A stretch of DNA of 64,000 nt from Natrialbaceae archaeon Tc-Br11_E2g14 (GTDB taxonomy: Archaea; Halobacteriota; Halobacteria; Halobacteriales; Natrialbaceae): assembly GCA_001564275.1 (NCBI GenBank), contig LKND01000002.1:1-64000 (forward strand). Reading direction: 5' to 3'. Made by a program: the position numbers and the translations under genes. Each line of letters begins with the position of its first letter. Position 1 is the stretch's first letter. A model generated the notes under the pieces. That model searched no databases. It was not told the origin of the DNA and saw only the letters and a program-made list of their open reading frames with translations. Of this stretch, positions 43,592 to 52,543 are shown piece after piece.

Positions 43592-44751
43592 TGGTGGCCA
43601 CACTCGTTATCTGGGTGGCCGCGTTCGTACTCATCGGCGTTTTCCTCCTCTCGGCCGGCACCGTTGGTCTCGCCGTTCGCCACCAGCGAAGCGACCGTTG
43701 CCGGGACGAGGTCACCCGTTCGGTTCGCCGGGAACTCTTCGATCGATTCGGGCGAGCGGATCCGGAGTGGGAGGCCTGGGTCGCCTCGCTCGACGCCGTC
43801 GAACGCCGTGCGCTTCGGTCCCTGCTCGATCGCTATCTCCGGACGATCAGCGGCCAGGAACGCGGGTCCTTTCTGGTGCTGGCGCGCGCCATGGGCCTCA
43901 GGCGGCGGGCTATCGACTCGTTGCAGGATGGGTCGGTGTCGGAACGCCTACGAGCGCTGGCGTGGCTCGCGCTGCTCGACCGACGGGTGCCAGCCAGACT
44001 CCTTCGAACACACTGCACGGATCACCGCCGGCTTCGCGAGGCTGCTGCCAGCGTCGTCCTCGCCCATCGTGAGGCCTACACGGACGGCGACGCCCTGGGC
44101 ACCGAGTTACTCATCCACGACGGACAGGAGGTCCTCACCGTGTACGGCCTCGAGACCCTGGCTAGGCTGAACGAACGCGGGTCGACACCGCTACTGGAGC
44201 GGGGTGCCGATGCCGCGGAGTCCTGGCGCGCTGACTTCCTCGTGCAGGTACTGACGGTCCTCTCGGAGTGTCAACTCACTGACCCTGACGAGGCACTCGA
44301 GTGGGTGCTTCCACTGTTGAGACACGACGATGCCACGGTTCGAGCCACCGCGGTGAGCGTGTTCGAACAGGCTGGCTGGCGTCGCGGCCTGCGCGACCGA
44401 CTCCCCATCGAGGCAGTCACGGACGACCCTGCGCCCGCCGTTCGCCGTTCGGCGTTCGACCTCCTCGCGGCGTGGGGTGACCGCCGGTCGCGCGAGCGCT
44501 TGCTCGAGGCTGCCCAGCAGGAGCCCGACGAACGGACTAGACTGTCGGCCTACCGGGCGTTCCTTGCGCTGGCGGACAACGACACTGTCGACGAAGCCGC
44601 GGTCGACGATCCGCTGTGGGCCTGGGCCCGTCGCGACGACCAGGACCAAGACGTCGGGACCGTCCTTTCGTGGTCCGAGACGACGGTTCCCTCACCGCCG
44701 AGCCTCGAGCTCGACCCCACTGACACAGTCACGGGTGAGACGGATGAGTAG
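43591..44751 (+). CDS. Membrane-anchored HEAT-repeat-like protein
   Basis: 386 residues. One N-terminal transmembrane helix (about 4-27) is followed by a cytoplasmic all-helical region of repeated 30-35-residue units (for example ERLRALAWLALLDRRVPARL; HDDATVRATAVSVFEQAGW; DPAPAVRRSAFDLLAAWGD; RTRLSAYRAFLALADND), the HEAT/PBS-lyase-like pattern, and an acidic tail. It probably scaffolds the response regulator and the glycosyltransferase at the membrane. It overlaps both neighbours (1 bp and 8 bp). Confidence 0.75.
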   Translation: MVATLVIWVAAFVLIGVFLLSAGTVGLAVRHQRSDRCRDEVTRSVRRELFDRFGRADPEWEAWVASLDAVERRALRSLLDRYLRTISGQERGSFLVLARAMGLRRRAIDSLQDGSVSERLRALAWLALLDRRVPARLLRTHCTDHRRLREAAASVVLAHREAYTDGDALGTELLIHDGQEVLTVYGLETLARLNERGSTPLLERGADAAESWRADFLVQVLTVLSECQLTDPDEALEWVLPLLRHDDATVRATAVSVFEQAGWRRGLRDRLPIEAVTDDPAPAVRRSAFDLLAAWGDRRSRERLLEAAQQEPDERTRLSAYRAFLALADNDTVDEAAVDDPLWAWARRDDQDQDVGTVLSWSETTVPSPPSLELDPTDTVTGETDE

Positions 44752-46141
44752 TCCAGCGACCGTTGCATCGGTATTTTTCATCGGCTACTTCCTGCTGATC
44801 AACGGCAGCTACCTCGCGATCAACGTCGCCGCGCTGGTGCAACTCCGCGATCACCTCGATCGGCAGGGCTACGAACCCGTCGGCAACCGGACGGGCAACC
44901 CCTTCGTCCCGGGTGTGGCCGTCGTCGTTCCCGCTTACAACGAGGCGGCGGTCATCGTCGACAGCGTTCGATCGATGCGCTCACTGGAGTACCCCAACTA
45001 CGACACCATCGTCGTCAACGACGGGTCGACCGATGGCACCCTCGAGGCATTGATTGACGCCTTCGATCTCGAGCGCGTCGGCGATGGGTCACCGTTCGAC
45101 CTTCCATGCCAACCGGTTCGCGCCATCTACCGCCAACCGGAGCGCGATCTGATCGTCATCGACAAGGAAAACGGTGGAAAAGCCGACGCGCTCAACGCCG
45201 GTCTCTACTACACGGACCAGCCGCTTTTCTGTGCGGTCGACGCCGACTCGCTCATCGAACACGGTGCACTCTACGACGTCGTCGAACCGTTCCTCGAGCG
45301 GCCAACCGAGACGGTTGCGACGGGTGGGGCGGTTCGTCTTGCCAACGGCTGTACGTTCCGCAACGGTATGGTCGACCGGATCGACCTCCCGACCAATCGA
45401 CTCGTCAGGTTCCAGGCCGCCGAGTACCTGCGGGCGTTCCTGTCGGGTCGCATTGGGCTCAGCCGTCTCGGCAGTCTGCTCGTCATCTCCGGCGCGTTCG
45501 GCGTCTTTCGGACCGATGCCCTCCGAGAGATCGGCGGCTACGACACGACCAGCATCACCGAGGACATGGAGATCGTCGTTCGCCTCCACCGTCACCTCAT
45601 CGACCAGGGCCGGGCCTACGACGTCACGTTCCTCCCCCGTCCGGTCGTCTGGACCGAAGTCCCCGAATCCCGGGCGGTGCTCTCCAGGCAGCGCCGACGC
45701 TGGTTCCGGGGTCTCCTCGACACGCTCGTCAAGCACCGGGGCGCGATTGGGCGACGAAGATACGGCGTTGTCGGCCTGTTTGCCCTGCCGTACTTCCTGA
45801 TCATCGAGATGGGTGGCCGGCTGATCGAGGGGCTCGGGTATCTCCTCATCCCCCTGCTCTTCTTGACCGGCTACCTCGACGTCACCTTCTTTCTCGCGTT
45901 CATGCTCGCCGCAGCCGGACTCGGTGCCCTGCTCTCGGCCGTGGCGGTGCTGATCGAGGTCCTCACCTACCGTCGGTACGACGACCCGAAAACCGTCGCC
46001 GTCCTGCTCGGCTATGGGCTCGTCGAGGCCGTCTGGTACCGGCCGTGGAAGGCCCTCCAGGCCTGGCGTGGCCTCATCGAATACGTCCGGGGCGACCGAT
46101 CCTGGGGCGAGATGACCCGGGTCGGATTCGACCTCGAGTGA
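44744..46141 (+). CDS. Processive family 2 glycosyltransferase (cellulose/hyaluronan synthase-like)
   Basis: 465 residues from ATG 44744. One N-terminal membrane helix; a GT-A catalytic domain with VVVPAYNEAAVI, IVVNDGSTDGTLEAL, the DxD-type CAVDADSLIEH, catalytic TEDMEIVVRLH and the processivity motif RQRRRWFRG; then three to four C-terminal helices. This is the BcsA/HasA/PgaC layout, so it should polymerise and extrude a polysaccharide, identity unknown. There is no PilZ domain, so c-di-GMP control is not indicated; control may come from the co-encoded receiver proteins. Confidence 0.92.
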   Translation: MSSPATVASVFFIGYFLLINGSYLAINVAALVQLRDHLDRQGYEPVGNRTGNPFVPGVAVVVPAYNEAAVIVDSVRSMRSLEYPNYDTIVVNDGSTDGTLEALIDAFDLERVGDGSPFDLPCQPVRAIYRQPERDLIVIDKENGGKADALNAGLYYTDQPLFCAVDADSLIEHGALYDVVEPFLERPTETVATGGAVRLANGCTFRNGMVDRIDLPTNRLVRFQAAEYLRAFLSGRIGLSRLGSLLVISGAFGVFRTDALREIGGYDTTSITEDMEIVVRLHRHLIDQGRAYDVTFLPRPVVWTEVPESRAVLSRQRRRWFRGLLDTLVKHRGAIGRRRYGVVGLFALPYFLIIEMGGRLIEGLGYLLIPLLFLTGYLDVTFFLAFMLAAAGLGALLSAVAVLIEVLTYRRYDDPKTVAVLLGYGLVEAVWYRPWKALQAWRGLIEYVRGDRSWGEMTRVGFDLE

Positions 46142-46383
46142 GACCCCTCCCCTCGTCGTGGGCCGCCTTGCCAATCGGGTGCCGACTCGAGGCCAACCCC
46201 CGAGTTGGGCCGGCTCCGCGTGAGGCGCCTCGATAGTCACCGCCGGGCCGGTTTCTTTCGTCCCCTTCCGGTGGCTGTCGACCCGTGGCGAGGGTTCTGC
46301 GGGACGTGACGATACCCGCCTTCTCCACACGTGAGGAGGGGTCCGGCACAACACGTTTCTGCAATCGCTCTGCAGAGGGTAAT

Positions 46384-47574
46384 ATGGACGCGAAGACCGC
46401 CGACCTGGTGGAGACGAAACTGGACCAGGCCAGCGCCCGACTCGAGGCGCTCGATATCGACTGCTGGCTCACGTTTGCCCGCGAGACGAGTGAAATACCC
46501 GAACCGGCGCTGGCGCTGATTCTCGGCGCGGACGTCGTCTGGGAGAGTGCGTTTCTCCTGACCCCGAGCGGTGATCACCACGCGATCGTCGGCCGGTACG
46601 ACGCCGATCCAGTCGAAGCAATCGGTCGCTACGAGGTTCACCCGTACGACGAATCCATCCGTGACCCACTTCGGGATGTACTCGAGCGTGTCGATCCCGA
46701 CCGAATCGCGATCAATTACGCCGAAAGCGAACAGGTCGCAGATGGGCTGACGCACGGGATGTATCGCCGGCTCTGTACGCTCCTCGAGGGGACCGACTAC
46801 CCCGACCGATTCGAGTCGAGCGCGCCCGTGATGGGGTATCTTCGCCACTCCCTGACCGACCTCGAGCGGTCGCGGATGGCTCGTGCCGCCGAACTGACCG
46901 AGGCGTTGCTTGCCGAGGCGGTCGACGCGTGGGAACCCGACTGGACCGAAGCCAGGTTCGCCGATTTCCTCCACGATCGAATGCGTGCGGACGGGCTCGA
47001 GAGCGCCTGGAGCTGGGACGGCTGCCCGGCCGTCGACGCGGGTTCGGCGGCCCCTGTCGGGCACACGCATCCGGGCGACCGAACGGTGCCACCAGGAGAA
47101 GTGTTACACGTCGACTTCGGGGTACGCTACGAGGGATACGCGTCGGACATCCAGCGACTGTACTACCGGCCCCGCAACGGCGAGTCGCCACCAGCTGGCT
47201 TACAGACCGCGTTCGAGGACGTGCGGGCCGCCATCGAGGCCGGAAAGGCCGTCCTCGAGCCTGGTGTCGCCGGCCACGAGGTCGACGCCGCGGTCCGGAC
47301 GGCGATCACCGACCGTGGCTGGCCGGCGTTCGAACACGCAGCCGGGCACACCGTCGGCCGAAACGCCCACGATGCCGGCCCCCTGCTCGGACCCCGCTGG
47401 GACCGCTACGCTGATCGGCCCGAGCGCACGGTTTCGGCGGGCGAGGTGTACACCCTCGAGTTGGGCGTCGAAACGGAGTGGGGATATCTCGGCCAGGAGG
47501 AACTGCTCGCGGTGACCGACGACGGCGCAACGTACTTTTTGCCGCCCCAGACCGCCCTTCGGACGCTCGAGTGA
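46384..47574 (+). CDS. M24 family metallopeptidase (Xaa-Pro peptidase-like)
   Basis: 396 residues from ATG 46384. A creatinase-like N-terminal domain (about 1-150) is followed by the pita-bread M24 domain. The five metal ligands are visible: Asp in VLHVDFGVRYEGY, Asp in YASDIQRLYY, His in HAAGHTVGRN, Glu in VYTLELGVETEW and Glu in LGQEELLAV. It removes N-terminal residues, usually before proline, using two metals (Mn or Co). The ATG is chosen over an open upstream extension because of the conserved N-terminus and the AT-rich sequence GTAATATGG around it. Confidence 0.88.
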   Translation: MDAKTADLVETKLDQASARLEALDIDCWLTFARETSEIPEPALALILGADVVWESAFLLTPSGDHHAIVGRYDADPVEAIGRYEVHPYDESIRDPLRDVLERVDPDRIAINYAESEQVADGLTHGMYRRLCTLLEGTDYPDRFESSAPVMGYLRHSLTDLERSRMARAAELTEALLAEAVDAWEPDWTEARFADFLHDRMRADGLESAWSWDGCPAVDAGSAAPVGHTHPGDRTVPPGEVLHVDFGVRYEGYASDIQRLYYRPRNGESPPAGLQTAFEDVRAAIEAGKAVLEPGVAGHEVDAAVRTAITDRGWPAFEHAAGHTVGRNAHDAGPLLGPRWDRYADRPERTVSAGEVYTLELGVETEWGYLGQEELLAVTDDGATYFLPPQTALRTLE

Positions 47575-47793
47575 GAACGGGGACCCTCGTGTTTCGGGGA
47601 CCGTGGTAGTGACCGAACGGCATTGTATACATCTACGGGGATCGCTACACTCGTAGCCCTCACGAGGACCGTTGCACCCAGCTCCCATCGCCGACTCGTC
47701 CGTGCACCTACTGGTATAGAAATCATAGGAATTCCTTCTGGTTGACCCCGACGCTGGCTTGCACTTTCACTTCCACAATGGTGTTAACGAGGG

Positions 47794-47800
47794 TTTATAC
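47794..47800 (+). promoter_or_regulatory. TATA box of radA
   Basis: TTTATAC 24-30 bp before ATG 47824; leaderless. The 249-bp gap upstream holds nothing else I recognise except a 15-mer shared with 46338-46352. Confidence 0.7.
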
Positions 47801-47823
47801 GGGGTCCGGCACAACGACCGAGT

Positions 47824-48855
47824 ATGCCTACAGTTGATCTCGAGACGCTCCCCGGCGTGGGGCCGGCAACGGCGGACAAACTCTCGGACGCGGGCTACGA
47901 CTCCTTCCAGAGTCTGGCCGTCGCCTCTCCCTCGGAACTCTCCAACACGGCGGACGTCGGCGAGTCGACCGCGAGCGACATCGTCCGTGCCGCTCGCGAA
48001 GCCGCCGACATCGGTGGCTTCGAGACGGGATCGGCCGTCCTCGAGCGACGGAATCAGATCGGGAAGCTCTCCTGGCACATCGACGAGGTCGACGACCTCC
48101 TCGGTGGCGGGATCGAAACGCAGTCGATAACCGAGGTGTACGGCGAATTCGGCTCCGGGAAGTCCCAGGTCACCCACCAGATGGCCGTCAACGTCCAGCT
48201 CCCCCGCGAGGTCGGCGGCCTCCACGGGAGTACCATCTTCATCGACTCCGAGGACACCTTCCGTCCCGAGCGGATCGACGACATGGTTCGTGGTCTCCCC
48301 GACGAGGCCATCAACGCCGCCCTCGAGGACCGCGAGATCGAGGGCTCGGCCGACGACGAGGAAGCTGTCGACGAACTCATCCAGAGCATGCTCGAGTACA
48401 TTCACGTCGCGAAGGCGTTCAACTCGAACCACCAGATGCTCCTGGCGGAGAAGGCAAACGAGATCGCGGGCGAACACGAGGACTCGGAGTATCCCGTTCG
48501 CTTGCTCTGTGTCGACTCCCTGACCGCACACTTCCGTGCGGAGTACGTCGGCCGTGGCAACCTCGCGAACCGACAGCAGAAACTCAACAAGCACCTCCAC
48601 GACATCGACAAGGTCGGCAACCTCCACAATGCGGCGGTCATCGTCACCAACCAGGTCACCTCCAACCCCGACGCGTTCTTCGGCGACCCGACGAAGCCCA
48701 TCGGTGGCAACATCCTCGGGCACAAGTCCACGTTCCGGATCTACCTGCGCAAGTCCAAAGGCGATAAGCGGATCGTCAAACTCGTCGACGCGCCGAACCT
48801 CGCCGACGGGGAGGCCGTCATGCGCGTTCAGGACGGCGGCCTGAAACCCGAGTGA
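47824..48855 (+). CDS. radA: DNA repair and recombination protein RadA
   Basis: A 343-residue archaeal recombinase. The N-terminal helix-hairpin-helix domain ([20 protein letters not shown]) binds DNA; the core has Walker [10 protein letters not shown] (about residue 107), [10 protein letters not shown], Walker [13 protein letters not shown] and the L2 region ending [20 protein letters not shown]. It forms filaments on single-stranded DNA and performs strand exchange in homologous recombination. No intein interrupts it. Length matches haloarchaeal RadA. Confidence 0.97.
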   Translation: MPTVDLETLPGVGPATADKLSDAGYDSFQSLAVASPSELSNTADVGESTASDIVRAAREAADIGGFETGSAVLERRNQIGKLSWHIDEVDDLLGGGIETQSITEVYGEFGSGKSQVTHQMAVNVQLPREVGGLHGSTIFIDSEDTFRPERIDDMVRGLPDEAINAALEDREIEGSADDEEAVDELIQSMLEYIHVAKAFNSNHQMLLAEKANEIAGEHEDSEYPVRLLCVDSLTAHFRAEYVGRGNLANRQQKLNKHLHDIDKVGNLHNAAVIVTNQVTSNPDAFFGDPTKPIGGNILGHKSTFRIYLRKSKGDKRIVKLVDAPNLADGEAVMRVQDGGLKPE

Positions 48856-48895
48856 CGGCGCTGACGATCCTTTTCCAAACTGTGTGAGCCAACGG

Positions 48896-49192
48896 TCAGA
48901 GCGGAAACCGCTCGCGAATCCAGTCGATCAGGGACTCTTCCTCGTCTAAGTCCTCTGGGCTCGGGACGACCCGTTCGTCCGGTTTGATTCGCGCCCGGCC
49001 GTGATTCGTCTCGACGACGATGAGGCGGTCCTCTTTCAGCGTCGCGAGCGCGTCCTCGAGCTCGTCGATGTCGACGGCGACGGCTGCCCGAAGTTCGAAC
49101 ACCGTCATCCCCTCTTCGCCGCGATTGACCAGGGCGTCGAGGACGGCCACCTCGGTCGAGGGTCGGTCACGGTACTCCCGTTTGGCTCGCAT
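48896..49192 (-). CDS. Winged-helix protein, DUF6432-like
   Basis: 98 residues with a winged helix-turn-helix pattern: VAVLDALVNRGEEGMTVFEL (helices 1-2), DIDELEDALATLKEDRLIVV (recognition helix) and ETNHGRARIKPDERV (wing), then an acidic tail ending DWIRERFPL. It matches my recollection of the haloarchaeal DUF6432 family, found beside radA. Probably a small DNA-binding regulator; target unknown. Convergent with radA across 40 bp. Confidence 0.72.
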   Translation of the reverse strand: MRAKREYRDRPSTEVAVLDALVNRGEEGMTVFELRAAVAVDIDELEDALATLKEDRLIVVETNHGRARIKPDERVVPSPEDLDEEESLIDWIRERFPL

Positions 49193-49332
49193 TCGTCCGT
49201 ACGTTCGTGATGCCGGGATTTGACGTTTGCCGTTGCACGGGTTGGGACGAGGTGGTCACCCGGCGGCAGAATCACGACGCCCGTGATCGACTCGAGAGGC
49301 ACATGCCTGGCGGTGTGTGGTCGTCGGTACGT

Positions 49333-49339
49333 TTTTTAT
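49333..49339 (+). promoter_or_regulatory. TATA box of the DUF7093-like gene
   Basis: TTTTTAT 25-31 bp before ATG 49364; supports that start over an in-frame upstream codon near 49220. Confidence 0.6.
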
Positions 49340-49363
49340 CCCCTGCCTCGGAACGATGGGGTA

Positions 49364-50578
49364 ATGGCCCTGCGATGTTCGCTGCTCGGACACGATTTCG
49401 GCGAGCCCGAAGTCGATCGTGAGCGCGAAGAACGGGGAAGCGAGGTCGTCGTGACCGTGACGGAGTTCAAACGGTGCGATCGCTGTGGCAAGCGGAAGGT
49501 CACCAGCGAGAACACCGAGATCACGTCCGCGCGAAGGAACGACGAGCCCGATACCCCAGACCAGTCCGTGCCCGCACCCGAGGAGTCATCCACACCCGCA
49601 TCCGAGTCCAGTGATGAGGTGTCAACGGCGACGAGTGACGCCGGCGACGGGCAGCATCCCGTCGATCTCGACAGCGGTACCCACGTCGATGCCGATCCGG
49701 CACTCGAGGGAGCGGACGCGACGATTATCGACGGTTCGGACGACGGCGAACCGGACCAGCGCGCCGAACCTGACCCTGGCGCACCGTCTGGGGACGCTGG
49801 GGATGGGAGTGTGCGACCCGGTGCCGACCCCGAAGCCGAGCCGTCCGCTGGGCAGAAACCCGACGCGGTCGAGACAGCGGACGCGCTCGAGGAGGACGGG
49901 CCGATCACTGACGACGCGGAGATTCTGACCGACGACGAGATGCCCGAGGGCGATCGGGGCCACGGCGAGTGGCCCGAGACGGACGACGTCGGCCCGCCGG
50001 TTGGGGCCGACAACGAGCCAGCGGCGTGGCCCGAGAGCGAGGACCAGGCCGACTCCGAGGATCCAGCGCCGGATGCAGAGAGGCCCTCCGCGTCGGGAAC
50101 CGAGGCGTCGGGCGTGGCCGACCCGGCGGACCAATCTGAAGGGCAGACTCACGAGGCGGACACGGCGGAGCCATCGGCTGGTGAACTGACCTTCGAGGAG
50201 GACCAGGGTGCGGATCACGGGGGTCACGAGCGTGCCTGGGAAGGAAGCGAAAGCGAGGATCACGACCAGGACTCGGGCCAGGGTCCGGGTCCGGACCACG
50301 ATCAGGTCACCGACGACGCCGAATTCATCGACGGTACCGATGAACACGCAGAGGGCTCCCGAGCGTCCGACGATAATTCGACGGGCGAACTCGATACCGG
50401 TATTGCCAGCGCGGGATCGGCACCGGCGCCGGGCGAGGCTGGGACACAGCAGGGGGCGTTCACCGAGTTCTTTTGTCCGCAATGTTCGTTCGTCGCGCCG
50501 GGGGACCGAGGTTCCCTCCGTGCCGGTGACATCTGTCCCGAGTGTCGGAAGGGATATCTGGGCGAGCGAGACCGGTAG
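49364..50578 (+). CDS. Acidic protein with two terminal zinc modules, DUF7093-like
   Basis: 404 residues from ATG 49364. The N-terminus (MALRCSLLGHDFGEPEVDRE ... CDRCGKRKV) contains Cys/His residues able to bind one zinc. A long low-complexity linker of about 290 residues, rich in Asp, Glu, Pro and Ser, follows. The C-terminus is a zinc ribbon (FFCPQCSFVAPG ... DICPECRKGYL). The N-terminal module matches the haloarchaeal DUF7093 family as I recall it. The linker is probably disordered. A partner for the two modules is unknown. Confidence 0.7.
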   Translation: MALRCSLLGHDFGEPEVDREREERGSEVVVTVTEFKRCDRCGKRKVTSENTEITSARRNDEPDTPDQSVPAPEESSTPASESSDEVSTATSDAGDGQHPVDLDSGTHVDADPALEGADATIIDGSDDGEPDQRAEPDPGAPSGDAGDGSVRPGADPEAEPSAGQKPDAVETADALEEDGPITDDAEILTDDEMPEGDRGHGEWPETDDVGPPVGADNEPAAWPESEDQADSEDPAPDAERPSASGTEASGVADPADQSEGQTHEADTAEPSAGELTFEEDQGADHGGHERAWEGSESEDHDQDSGQGPGPDHDQVTDDAEFIDGTDEHAEGSRASDDNSTGELDTGIASAGSAPAPGEAGTQQGAFTEFFCPQCSFVAPGDRGSLRAGDICPECRKGYLGERDR

Positions 50579-50836
50579 GTCACGGTCGGCCCTGACCCGC
50601 TTTCGGAAATCGACCACCGACTCGAGACACGGTCGTCCGTTCACTCGAGGAGGCGAACACCGGCGGTCGTGGGGGGTCGGCATCGTCACGTCCCGATCAG
50701 GTCGCCGGGGTAGTCCCTGACCGGTGAACAGGGAGACGGCCCCGCTCGATATCTCGGATTGACGCTCAGCCAGCGCCCCTGCATCGGCTGGCAGTGATGA
50801 AAAGAGGTAAACGCTCGCCCCGTATAGTGGTGGCCG

Positions 50837-51220
50837 ATGAAGGAGTACAAGATGCGTCGCGGTGAACATCTCGAGGATCGCATTCCCGACATGAAAGCCA
50901 CGATCGAGGACTACTTCGGCCCGACGACGGGAACGGAGGAATTCAAGGGAAGCGACCTCTACGTCATCGACGAACCCAAGAACCCGGTCTTCGAGCGCAT
51001 CACTGCAGGGGCGGTCCAGTACTCCGGGAAGAAAGACACGCTCGCGGTCGATTTCGTCGAGCGTGATCCGACCGAACTCGGACCCGACGAACTCGAGGCT
51101 GCGGGTGAGGCCGTGTCGGCGAAAAACGAGTTCCTGCTCGAGGCGACGGGTCGGGATGCGAAGTCCCGCCGGGAGTCGTTGAAGCGTGCGGTCGAGGACG
51201 ACCCGGATCACGATTTCTGA
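50837..51220 (+). CDS. DUF5611 family protein
   Basis: A 127-residue soluble protein beginning MKEYKMRRGEHLEDRIPDM and containing YVIDEPKNPVFERITAGAVQ, characteristic of the euryarchaeal DUF5611 family. It is alpha/beta, acidic at the C-terminus, with no catalytic motif. It stands alone. The 258 bp upstream contain a GTAAACG TATA-like sequence about 25 bp before the ATG and nothing else recognised. Confidence 0.75.
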   Translation: MKEYKMRRGEHLEDRIPDMKATIEDYFGPTTGTEEFKGSDLYVIDEPKNPVFERITAGAVQYSGKKDTLAVDFVERDPTELGPDELEAAGEAVSAKNEFLLEATGRDAKSRRESLKRAVEDDPDHDF

Positions 51221-51640
51221 GGATTGCAATCGATCGGTCCGGTGGGTCGCGTGTCGCCGAGTTCTCGTGGTCACCTACTTGTCCTCGAGCGCACGCCGTC
51301 GATTCCTCGAAACTCGGTCTTGAGGATCCCGAGACCTCCCGAACCGACCCCGTCGGTGATCGGTACTCTCGAGCGCTCTCAGAGACAGCCTGCCCTCCCC
51401 CGTCGACCGCGGCGCTCGCAGTGCTCGCGACGCGATCCCGGCCGTGGACTCCTGATCGTGGCTATAGTAACAATTGAAACGATTTACACACCCTCACAAC
51501 GAGTCGGCTCAGAACCGGTGATAGACCGGTTCTGAGCCGTGGTATCGTGAGGGTGTGTGCAATGACTTTCAGTGGCTACTATAGTCACCCCACTCGAGTG
51601 TCGAGCATCGTGTATTGCCCAGGCCGACCGACCATACTGT
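51221..51640. other. 420-bp intergenic region containing a family 1 element
   Basis: Between the convergent DUF5611 and lipoprotein genes. The first 240 bp carry nothing recognisable. 51462-51584 is palindromic element copy C; the last 56 bp are plain. Confidence 0.6.
51462..51584 (+). repeat. Palindromic MITE-like element, family 1, copy C (best preserved)
   Basis: 123 bp bounded by CTATAGT and ACTATAG, exact inverted termini. The arms continue as imperfect inverted repeats (ACACACCCTCAC versus GTGAGGGTGTGT) to a perfect 14-bp central stem GGCTCAGAACCGGT around loop GATAG. The whole element can fold into one long hairpin. It encodes nothing. It lies between convergent genes. Confidence 0.88.
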
Positions 51641-52126
51641 TCAGCTGTCCCGGTCGTCCCGACGCGTTTCGACCTCGAGTAGGCCAATCCCGTCGTCGCT
51701 CGAGCGGACCTCGAGGACGTCGCCGACACGGCAGTCGTTGAAATCGTCGGTGAGGATCGACACCTCGCGACAGCCACTCGCCGCGTCGGGGTCGTTCAGC
51801 GGTGCGGTATCACAGATCGTCGCGTGGAGCGTGACGTCCAGGTACGCGGCCTCGAGTTCGCGGGCGAGTTCTTCTTCGAAGACCAGTGGCTCGTCGTCGT
51901 CGAATCGGCCCTCGAGATCGTCGTGAACGTCCTCGTAGGTGGGGCCAGCGGTCGTCTCTCGCCGGGCGATGAGGGTGATGCTGCGCTCGGCTTCGGCCTC
52001 GAGGTCGAGTTCGGTCGCCTCGATGCGCTTTTCCGTGAGGACGACGCGATCGGTCAGCCCCAGGGTGCGGAGACAGCCGGCGAGGGCGAGTGTGGGCAGG
52101 GTCGCGAGGAACGTCCGGCGGTACAC
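51641..52126 (-). CDS. Tat-type lipoprotein of unknown function
   Basis: 161 residues from GTG 52126 (start codon then YRRTFLATLPTLALAGC): twin-arginine motif, hydrophobic core and lipobox LAGC, so it is exported folded and lipid-anchored. The mature part is mainly beta with acidic stretches (DDLEGRFDDDEPLVFEEELA) and two further Cys (TICDTAP, SGCREVS), which may form a disulfide. No family is recognised. The start is inferred from the position of the Tat motif; upstream codons in frame give no plausible signal. Confidence 0.65.
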   Translation of the reverse strand: MYRRTFLATLPTLALAGCLRTLGLTDRVVLTEKRIEATELDLEAEAERSITLIARRETTAGPTYEDVHDDLEGRFDDDEPLVFEEELARELEAAYLDVTLHATICDTAPLNDPDAASGCREVSILTDDFNDCRVGDVLEVRSSDDGIGLLEVETRRDDRDS

Positions 52127-52247
52127 GGGTACACTCGTGGGTGTGGGGTGGAAGACCGAGTACTTTTCCACCGCGGGCGGACAGACCGGGGTGATGGGCT
52201 CGAGACGTGCCGAAATTCCTAAGCCTTCGCCGTCGAACCCACCCACA

Positions 52248-52445
52248 ATGGACCTCCAGACGTTCCTCGTGGCGACGCTCACCGCCCACATCGGGTTTGC
52301 GATCTTCGTCACGGCGCACGCGAAACTCACCGGCAGAGAGCCGGGGAACTGGCCGCTTCTCACCCTCGTCTTCGGCCTGGCGGGGGTCGCTGGCTACTTT
52401 TTCTACGACAAAACGGATGCGGGGGCCGACGTGGCGGGCATGTAG
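52248..52445 (+). CDS. Small two-helix membrane protein
   Basis: 65 residues, MDLQTFLVATLTAHIGFAIF..., with two transmembrane helices (about 5-25 and 37-53) and the tail YDKTDAGADVAGM. It has the look of a conserved haloarchaeal small membrane protein, but I cannot name the family. TTCCTAAG about 25-32 bp upstream is TATA-like. Divergent from the lipoprotein gene. Confidence 0.65.
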   Translation: MDLQTFLVATLTAHIGFAIFVTAHAKLTGREPGNWPLLTLVFGLAGVAGYFFYDKTDAGADVAGM

Positions 52446-52543
52446 GGCTCGACCTCACGCCCAGTTCCCAACCGCTTTCTGTCGGCCGGTGTCTTCCTCG
52501 AGTGACTCCCGAACCCCGTCAACAGGTGCGTTCGGAGCGCAGT

